Assembly: GCA_037043015.1 (NCBI GenBank)
Contig: CM073323.1
Location: 12,955,758 to 13,019,757 of the forward strand
Direction of reading: 5' to 3'
Length of the DNA: 64,000 nt
Origin: Bryum argenteum
Taxonomy: Eukaryota > Streptophyta > Bryopsida > Bryales > Bryaceae
Shown: piece after piece, positions 34,601-42,232 of the stretch
Numbering within the stretch: the stretch's first letter is position 1
Layout of the letters: each line of letters begins with the position of its first letter
The notes under the pieces: generated by a model
Told to the model about the DNA's origin: nothing
Database searches by the model: none
Seen by the model: the letters and a program-made list of their open reading frames with translations, nothing else
Position numbers and translations under genes: made by a program

Positions 34601-37022
34601 ACAATTGTTGTTTATAATCTCCCTACTCACGTTTTGTATTTGTAACTCTATTAGCTACTATCTAATTATTGACTTCTATATCAGATTGGAAAAGACCGGA
34701 AGTACCCGTGTTCGGCGATGGAGTTTTATCCCAAGCATCCAGGGATTGATCTCATTTTTGCAGACGCTCCCGAGAACTTGCCTGTACCGGGTGCGTCTCC
34801 AACAGAAATTCCATCCTGGAACCGGCGTGACAAAAACTACTTTGAGAACGTTTTTATCTTTGCCGCATATCACTTGACGGACGTTGGAGCCATTCTTTTG
34901 ATGCATCCCAAATGTCGTAGAATTGAGCGTACTCTCGATTCTGAGTCCGCAACATATAGTTTTCGTCTTGTTCGTGACTGGTGGGGATATAATCCCCTCC
35001 CTATGGCATCTACCGTACCTAAACCGAAAGAGGTAAGTGGCAGATTCTAGTCTCCATTTTCACAATTCGTGATTATTGCCTTCTATGCTTCTATGTTAAT
35101 GTATTTATACTTCTGTATTGCAGACTCACTGCTTCCATATCAAAGTTTATGTTCGTAAAGAGTTTCTTTCGAAGTTCCAAACTCGGCAAGTGGCACACGC
35201 ATACGGTGGTGTGGCAATCGTACCTGATGAGGAAGACCACCTCTCTAATTTTGGAGACAAAGAGACATTGCGTTACCGTCCGGATGGTACGCCATGGCGA
35301 GGCTCACGAGAGAAGGACCCCTCCTTCATTCAGTGTTTCGTGGATTGTCTCACGGACGACGGGGGTATCGTTTTCGACTCGAACGCAAGTACAGGTAATG
35401 TTACCGTAAACACTACTTTAGACTTCCTTTGTAGATTTTGCGTATCTAAGGTGGGCTTTGGAATTTATAGGTGCATCTGTAATTGCTTGCGCGCGCTCAA
35501 ACCGACACCTGATCGCTATGGAACCTGACGAAGAAATCTTTGATGGTGTTCTTGCGGATTACAAGAATGGTCCTCCCCGCAATGAAGAAAGTGGAGAATC
35601 AGCCCCACCAGCAGATTATGACTCTGACGAACCGCAAGTGAAGAAGCCCCGCAAGTTTATTGGTGCGTAATTTCATCATCCATTGTCTTTCTCATTTCTG
35701 AATTCCACACTTACAAGTATATTGTACTGACTTTCTTTGTACTTTTAGCATCGCAAGTCTGAAGGAGCAATTGTCTGGCAACGCTCACCTCTACAACAGC
35801 CCTGCAGCAACATTCATTCTACCTTCCTATGCAGAGCGTCTTGCACAAGAGTTCGTTCGAACTCCATCTCCCATTCAGCGTTCGGGAAGTTTTTTGAAAT
35901 ATCAAGGTTAATTGCCTACATCTAGAAAAGGGCATAGGTTATTTCTCCAAGAGATAGGCTACATCCTACACTGATGAAAATTTGTAGGTTGAAAACTTGT
36001 AATATTCCGAAGTTACTAGCCAATTGCCTTCAAATCAAAATTTTAGTAGGTTGTAATCCTTCAAAAATTTAATGTAATAGGTTTTGGATTCAATATTACT
36101 TCATTAAATAATCAATATCCTTGGCAATAATTGAACCTGGTAGCCCATCATCCACTTGATGGCCAAAGATTCTCAACTCCAAGATACCATCTCCTACAAC
36201 CAAAGAAAATTGAATGTTGGAGGGGTTTCCCATCTACACAAGCATTCACAAGTAGTTGTGCTAACACATTGACATCTGGCAATGTTAGAAAGAGTTAAGA
36301 GGTTAGGAAATTTTAACTTTAAAGAAGGACTCCAACTTATGGGTGTCCATAAATCTTCAAAGGTACGATCACCCCATTCACAACTACCTTGCACTTTGAA
36401 AGCAAGAAATTCTTGCTTGCAAGCTAGGGCATTCACTAAAGGAGGATAAATTGTGCTTCCAATGCACTTCTCTTCTCCATATTGCTTTAAAAGCAAATCT
36501 AACTGCATCCCACCATAAGAGTTTAAGCCAAGAAGGAAGCTAGCGGAGAAAACAAAGATAGGGCAACGCTATTGCAAGTTATCAGGCGCAGGCTATTAGG
36601 GTTTCTAGTTACTAGGGTTTCATTGATATTGATGTCCGTGGCACACCCAATAGCCCCGGATATGAGCCTAGGGATCCATATTTGGACAAGTTGATTTCCT
36701 ACATTGGAGAATTATGATTGGCTAAAATCCTCTCTTTTGTAATATCTATAGGCAAAAAATCCTACATTTTTTTTATTGGAGAAGCTAAAATCCAATGCTT
36801 CTAAAATTCCTTAGGTTTTACGTCCTACACTTTCAAAATTTTGTAGGCTATTTCACAATTTTCATAGGCTGCATTTATATTAGCCTTAGGTTCTTCCCGG
36901 ACGCTGCTCCCATTCTGTCTGACAGTACACGTCCACGTTATAGCAATCGTGTGCTCAAGTTTATAGAGTTTGAGGCTGATGAGTGTGACCAGCACTTTAA
37001 TGGTGCCACACCTTCATCGTAG
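31693..37022 (+). pseudogene. ParB-MTase-like gene, copy 2 (in element 2)
   Basis: Exons: 31693-32510, 32597-32793, 32879-33076, 33166-33384, 33470-33705, 33809-34588, 34685-35032, 35124-35394, 35471-35662, and a last exon from about 35758 to 37022. Exon 1 has the ParB-like YVYEGSHRLTAW (His-Arg kept, Asn changed to Ser). Exon 6 has a poly-Asp stretch. Exon 7 has FADAPENLPVPG at the motif IV position. Exons 8-9 join as IVFDSNASTG|ASVIACARSN, the motif I position. Defects: a one-base gain in exon 2 near 32620; a one-base loss near 33876 in exon 6 (after ...SIPVDLE); a CGCAAG acceptor in place of CGCAGG before exon 10; and a 1031 bp hAT insertion in exon 10 at 35876. It cannot make the full protein. 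Confidence 0.85.
35868..36914 (-). mobile_element. hAT-type insertion (35876-36906) with 8 bp target duplication
   Basis: The left end is CAGCGTTCGGGAAG; the complement of the right end is CAGCGTCCGGGAAG, a 14 bp inverted repeat with one mismatch. The 8 bp target duplication CTCCCATT lies at 35868-35875 and 36907-36914. On the minus strand at 36508-36194 a 104-codon frame contains KFPNLLTLSNIARCQCVSTT, which fits the C-terminal dimerisation region of hAT transposases. So the 1031 bp element is a deleted relative of an autonomous hAT. It disrupts exon 10 of the ParB-MTase copy in element 2. Confidence 0.88.
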
Positions 37023-37728
37023 TGTGTGATTTGTTTTCTGATAGGTACTGGACATGGTAGCGCCATACACTTGTAGTTGCCATCATCTATTACTTATATA
37101 CTATCTATATGTATTTTTCAATATTTATGATTTTATATATTTACTTATCATGATTATCGTTTATAGCTTGAACTACATTAAGTGCTTCAAGTATTACTCC
37201 AAGTATGTGAATTCAATGTATTCGAAGCCATGCTCGTTTTTAATGGTGACGTCGGCCCTAATTTTGATGTAACTCGTTCAACTCGAATTTCAATGCATCG
37301 GTGTATCTATTCTCGCGATCCCATAACCGGAAGCGAAATGTGTAAAAAACTTCACATCTTAATCTGGGGAAAATCGGCTTCGAATTTTATAAAGTGAGAA
37401 GCTATGACGTCAGCCCTAATTTTTTGACGACAGTGTAAAAACTTTCGACTAATTATTATTTGAGAAGTTCTAGATTGGAGCCAACATTACTTTCGCGCGT
37501 AAATGGGATCTAACTTCACGGATTTGGGGCACTCTTTTCTATCGAACTATTCCCAAATATATTTCATCACCCTAAACTCAATGGTCATAGGGTCACTTTC
37601 TCAAGTACAATGAGTGGTAATAGGGTCTTCATCTTTCATGAAAAAAAAAATAAAAAAAAATAAAAAAAATAAAAAAATAAAAAATAAAAAAAAAAAATCT
37701 GCCATCCGCTCACACCCGTGCATTCCCC
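37023..37728 (+). other. 3' tail and right terminus of element 2
   Basis: About 700 bases follow the stop codon. They contain GTGACGTCGGCCCTAAT (about 37246-37262) and TGACGTCAGCCCTAAT (37405-37420), a TCAATGGTCATAGGGTC block, an A-rich tract (37639-37697), one CCGCTCACACC heptamer end and the terminal CATTCCCC. The equivalent tail of element 1 (38603-39234) has the same order, so this is the family's conserved right end. No gene. Confidence 0.8.
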
Positions 37729-37743
37729 ACTTGTGTTTTGCAG

Positions 37744-38602
37744 GCTCACTGCTTCCATATTAAAGTTTATGTTCATAAAGACTTTTTTTCGAAGTTCCAA
37801 ACTCGGCAAGTGGCACACGCATACGCGGGCGTGGCAATCATACCGGATGAGGAAGGGCACCTCTCAAACTTTGCAGACAAAGACACATTGCGTACTCGTC
37901 CAGACGGTACGCCATGGCGAGGCTCACGAGAGAAGGACCCCTCCTTCATTCAATGTTTCGTAGACTGTCTCACGGACTACGGGGGTATAGTCTTCGACTG
38001 GAGCGCAAGTACAGGTAACGTATCCGTAAACGCAACTTTAGAAATTGTTTATACATTTCGCATTTCTAACGTGCGATTCTGATTTTTTAGGTGCATATGT
38101 GATTGCTTGCGCGCACTCAAACCGACACCTCATCGCCATAGAACTTGACAAAGAAATCTTTGATGGTGTACTAGCGGATTACAAGAATGGTCCTCCCGGT
38201 GAGGAAGAAAGTGGAGAATCGGCCCTACCCGCAGATTATGACTCTGACGAACCGCCCGTGAAGAAGCTACGGAAGTTTATTGGTGCGTAGTTGCTTCGTC
38301 TATTTTTTTCTCAATTCCGTCTTCTGCTCTTAAAAATATATTGTACTGATTTTCTTTGTACTTTTAGTATCGCAGGTCTGAAAGAGCGATTGACTCGCAA
38401 CGCTCATCTTTACAATAGCCCTCCATCGACGTTCACCCTACCTTCTTACGCTGAGCGTCTTGCTCAAGAGTTTGTTCAAGCTCCATCTCCCATCTTGTCT
38501 GACACTACACGTCCACGTTATAGTAATAGTGTGCTTAAGTATATAGACTTCGAGGCTGATGAGTGTGACCTGCACTTCAATGGTACTACACCTTCACGGT
38601 AG
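37744..38602 (+). pseudogene. ParB-MTase-like gene, copy 1, exons 8-10
   Basis: This continues the gene of 18324-21649 after element 2. Exons: 37744-38014, 38091-38282 and 38376-38602. They encode AHCFHIKVYVHKDFFSKF, then WRGSREKDPSFIQCF, then IVFDWSASTG|AYVIACAHSNRHLIAIE, then an acidic linker and a C-terminal block ending with LPSYAERLAQEF and LHFNGTTPSR. D-W-S-A-S-T-G...R-H-L-I-A-I-E matches the layout of methyltransferase motif I (D-x-F-x-G-x-G followed by an acidic SAM-ribose contact). These three exons are open and correctly spliced in silico, so decay of this copy lies mostly upstream. Confidence 0.85.
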
Positions 38603-38785
38603 TATGTGCTTTGTTTTCCGATAGGCACTCGACTTGGTAGCGCCATGTATTCGTGATTGCCATAATATACTTTTTATTTATGTGTTTATGAATACGGTAT
38701 TGAATTATTACTTATCGTGATTATCGTTGATATTTAAACATACAGTAAGTGCTTTACGAAAGAAAATACACTGTAATGGAAATGA

Positions 38786-38961
38786 TGACGTCAGCCCTAA
38801 TTCTAATGTAAAATCACTACTCCAAATTAAATGTCACTAAATAAAATATAATTTTGATCCCATATTTCAAATAAAAGTGTGTAAAAAATTTTAAACTATA
38901 TTGAGAGACAATGGGGACCTCCAATTTCATATGATTTGGGATCGATGACGTCAGCCCTAAT
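38786..38961 (+). promoter_or_regulatory. Paired TGACGTCAGCCCTAAT motifs in element tails
   Basis: The exact 16-mer TGACGTCAGCCCTAAT occurs at 38786-38801 and 38946-38961 in element 1, at 37405-37420 in element 2 (with a close variant near 37246), and inverted at 41402-41417 in element C. It contains the palindrome TGACGTCA, the core bound by plant bZIP (TGA/CRE-type) factors. Conservation in AT-rich tails that otherwise drift suggests function, either as a regulatory site or a transposase contact. Confidence 0.55.
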
Positions 38962-39234
38962 TTCTATGCGACAATAAAATACGGGGCCAGGATCCCCTCC
39001 TTAATGATTTATAAAATAGGGCCATGATCACATTCACATGGTAATAGGATCTAAATCCACGGATTTGGGGTACTCAATTGGACTAAAGTAATCCTTAAAA
39101 ATTTTAAAAACGCTTAAATCAATGGTCATAGGGTCCCTAACTTTCACACAATTTTTTTTTTAAATGTTCACATCTACCCATGCCATCTTTGACCTCACCG
39201 CTCACCGCTCACCGCTCACACCACTACATTCCCC

Positions 39235-40985
39235 TAATAATAAAAATAAAAATAAAAATAAAAATTCCAAACCCATTGTCATAAAATACCAAACAAACCA
39301 CACCATCACATACTCAAATAAAACCAACACAAAACTAGAATACCAAATTGCCGGGCCCCAAAGCCTAATACAAAACAACAAAGAAACATATCTCCCCACA
39401 AACAATAAACAATTACATCACACAAAAAAACCCATGATGCCAGAATCCAAACCCATTAAATCAACACTAAACGCTAAACACATAGGCAATCGAGCTCGGC
39501 CTCCTGGCCTCGCCCATAAAAACATAACAAAAATAATAATAATAAAAATCAAACTTATACCCACGCCGAAAACACAAAAAACCCAACTTACGAGGCCTTA
39601 GAAGCTAGCCAAAATAGACACAAAAAATCCAAAATATCCCATCACAAGACAACATTTACACCACAAAAAATACCCCAAGATACCCAAAACAAAACAAACA
39701 AACCCTACACACAACTTTGCAAAAAATCGAGCTCGGCCTCCCGGCCTCGCTTATGCACTAAATTTACTAAACCCATGCAAAATACACAAACACAACATTA
39801 CATCCACAATATCACATATAAAACTTTCTGGGCCTCAAAAACTAAATAAACCTTACAAAAAACCAAAACACCCCGTTATAGATCAACAAATACGCCACTC
39901 AAAAAAACTAAAACCATTAAAACCCACTCAATACACTATACACACAAACAAACAAACCCGGCCTCCCGGGCTCACCTATAAACCAATAAACCAAAAAGCA
40001 ATCTATAAAACACATACACAAAACACCACACTCATAAAAGTTTCAAAAACATCAACCCACACTACTAGAACCTACCACTACACATACAAAGACAAATATC
40101 ACTTACCAAAATGCGGAGATGTCGAAACCAACCCAGGGCCCATGCCGAATGTACTCAAAACTCACCCATCCGTCCATAAACGAAGATGCAAAAACTACTT
40201 CATACCATGCACAATTCGACTACACCCTGAATACCAGCATCTATCAGCACAATTTGCGCCATGTCTCATACAAACCCACCCAAAACACCTAGAAGCACAA
40301 ATTAAATATCCGTATCTCACAAACTACGTCCGGGAAAACTCTCATCATCCAGCACCACGCATATTATACGCTCTTATCACAACAATAAACCCATCACCAG
40401 AAACATGCAATCGCATCCTCGAACATCCCACTAATCCAAATTGGACCACTATATTACTTAACGAAATGGCCACACTTCAAAACCCGCCAGAAAGACATCT
40501 CAACAACACACACCCATACACACAATTCAAAAACGCGAATTCTAACCTAATAAACCCCCCCAACACCATACACAAACAATTATATGAATTCATTCAACAA
40601 AACAACACACCACCCAATCAAGAACAATTGAAAAACGAATTCCCATTTTTACCCGATAACCTACTTGCAGAAGCCCTAAAAATTAATGAACCCCTTCCCG
40701 AATATTCTCATCCACCTCCACCACCAAAGATGTCCCCCCCACAAAATACAACACCAATCACCACAAACCATAAAACGCATACAGTCACTTGGAATGCCTC
40801 ATCACTCAACACCGCCCTCCCAAATCTACATGAACTAATCATCAACACCCCAACAAGTCCGGCAATCATTGCAATACAAGAAACTAAACTAACTGCCACA
40901 AAATCTACAAAATATCTTCAAAATTTATTCCCTAATCACAAAATGATCTTCAACAATACACACGCACGAACAAGATGCATGCAAC
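39235..40985 (+). mobile_element. Fragment of a non-LTR (LINE-type) retrotransposon with an APE endonuclease start
   Basis: The plus strand is very poor in G and rich in A and C, unlike both neighbours. One frame is open from 39602 into element C (to 41011); a single TAG at 39599 separates it from an upstream frame in the same phase. The upstream part is low-complexity and basic, with RPPGL repeated three times (about 39500, 39735, 39961). A 2A-type motif ends at 40141 and is followed directly by ATG at 40142. Then come about 200 residues of unknown function, and near 40780 the start of an APE-type endonuclease: HTVTWNASSLN with the Asn, and IIAIQETKL with the catalytic Glu. The frame is cut by element C at 40986 before the reverse transcriptase. 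Its left side meets the end of element 1. Confidence 0.75.
40109..40141 (+). other. 2A-type ribosome-skipping motif (KCGDVETNPGP)
   Basis: Eleven codons, AAA TGC GGA GAT GTC GAA ACC then AAC CCA GGG CCC, give K-C-G-D-V-E-T-N-P-G-P, a full match to the D-x-E-x-N-P-G-P consensus at which the ribosome skips the Gly-Pro bond. The next codon is ATG. 2A-like sequences are established in viruses and also in several APE-type non-LTR retrotransposons (trypanosome L1Tc and some animal LINE clades), where they separate an N-terminal product from the endonuclease-RT protein. It is in the same frame as the endonuclease domain downstream, as that role requires. Confidence 0.85.
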
Positions 40986-41055
40986 GGGGAAACCACCGGT
41001 GTGAGCGTTGAGCGGTGAGCGGTGAGCGGTGAGCGGTAAAGTTTGAGCGGTAAGA

Positions 41056-41890
41056 AAAAAAAATTATAAAAGTTAATGGCCCTATTACCATGGAATGGGT
41101 GGTTCCGAAAATTTGAAATGGTTATTTTTAGGCGTAAAGGTACCGAAAACCGTGGATATAGGTCCTTTATGCACTTCCTTATATGGTATAGGGGTCCTAC
41201 AATATTTCATAAATAATCCACATTTGTAAGTTTAAATAAAATTTATATAAAATCACGGTAAACATCATCATATGTAACACATACAATTCAAATCATATAC
41301 TGGCCTCGTTCACTCACAAATACAAAACTGAAACCGAAATCTTAGAGGGCCCATTAGAACAATAATAAATTCACTTTAATTATTTTAAAATGTATAGTAT
41401 AATTAGGGCTGACGTCATCAATTTCCTATTTCACTTATCAAACTTGTTTATAAATGCTGCACTATATATAATATAGAGTTTATAACTTCAAGTCGTCTTT
41501 CCGTGTTTCTTTGTAAGGTTTACAGAAAGACATTCACTTGGCATTGTAGTGGTCCGAGTTCGATTCTCCTCGGGCTCGTTTGAGCGGTGCAGTGCTTCCT
41601 AAAGCAGCTATCCTGAGCTAGACAAATACAGAACTAGAGCCCCTATCAGCACTCGCTAGATTCAGTCACTCCAATTGAAAATAAAGAAACGTTTTGAAAC
41701 TTTTAATTTGCATTGAGTTTAAAAATTAAACATTTAGATATAAATTAAGAATGCGGTAAACGTTCATGATTGATAGGTAAACGTCATGTATAGATATAAA
41801 AACATATAATAAAACCACAATTATGACCAATGCCGTAAGGCAACTATATGACCTTACGTAGTCCAAAGCAAACCTGGAAAATAAAAACAC
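41056..41890. other. Tail of element C, no gene
   Basis: Non-coding tail with one bZIP-type motif (41402-41417), a block TTTGAGCGGT near 41579 resembling the terminal heptamer, and AT-rich sequence. No supportable frame. Confidence 0.6.
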
Positions 41891-42123
41891 CTACGATGCT
41901 GATGGTGAACGACCATTAAAGTGTTGGTCACACTGATCAGCCTCATCGTCTATAAACGCAAGCACTCTCGAGCTAAAGCGTCGACGTCTACTACTGTCTG
42001 ATAAAACGGGAGAAGGGGCAGCGACAAATTCCTGAGCTATCCGTTCCGCATAAGATGGTAGGGTGAAGGTTTGCGGAGGACTGCTGTAGAGACTACCGTC
42101 GCCAATCAAGCGGCGATTGGAAC
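41891..42123 (-). pseudogene. Exon 10 remnant of the ParB-MTase gene in element C
   Basis: Preceded by acceptor GATCGCAG and open to a TGA, encoding a block with FTLPSYAERIAQEF and QHFNGRSPSAS. It matches the final exon of copies 1 and 2. In element C the previous exon already ends in TAA (42233-42235), so this exon would be 3' untranslated unless an alternative donor is used. The peptide is well conserved for sequence after a stop, so the stop may be recent. Confidence 0.5.
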
Positions 42124-42232
42124 CTGCGATCCTAAAAGTACAGAAAAAGTCAATACCAATAAATTATTAGCAAGTGAATGTGACAATAGAAGGGGTAAAA
42201 GTAAGAGGTAAGTACGCACAAAATGTTGGGCG

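Larger units (their letters stand above)
21735..37728 (+). mobile_element. Element 2: complete 15,994 bp ParB-MTase transposon
   Basis: It is bounded by a 9 bp target duplication. The left end reads GGACGTAGCTACGGTGTGAG. The complement of the right end reads GGGGAATGCACGGGTGTGAG. Thus there is a short terminal inverted repeat with a shared GGTGTGAG(C/T)GG core, followed inward by GAGCGGT heptamers (several on the left, one on the right). Inside, left to right: a SWIM zinc-finger gene on the minus strand; repeated 5' exons of it; a TG...CA insertion; a small RRSPRL gene; then the ParB-MTase gene on the plus strand. CACTA, TG...CA and hAT insertions make up about 8.0 kb, so the original element was roughly 8 kb. 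A 9 bp duplication and GG-starting ends fit Mutator-like elements, but no MULE DDE domain is visible. Confidence 0.9.
18240..39234 (+). mobile_element. Element 1: outer, 5'-truncated ParB-MTase transposon, split by element 2
   Basis: The outer member of the transposon family. Its right terminus, 39193-39234, reads as heptamers ACCGCTC repeated, then ACACC, then CATTCCCC, which is the complement of the GGGGAATG...GGTGTGAGCGGTGAGCGG end of the family. Its left terminus is not visible: similarity to element 2 begins only near 18240, just before the ParB-MTase start exon, so the SWIM gene and the small RRSPRL gene are missing. The expected 9 bp left partner of TAATAATAA (39235-39243) was not seen near 18 kb, in line with truncation. 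Element 2 lies inside it at 21735-37728. Confidence 0.7.
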
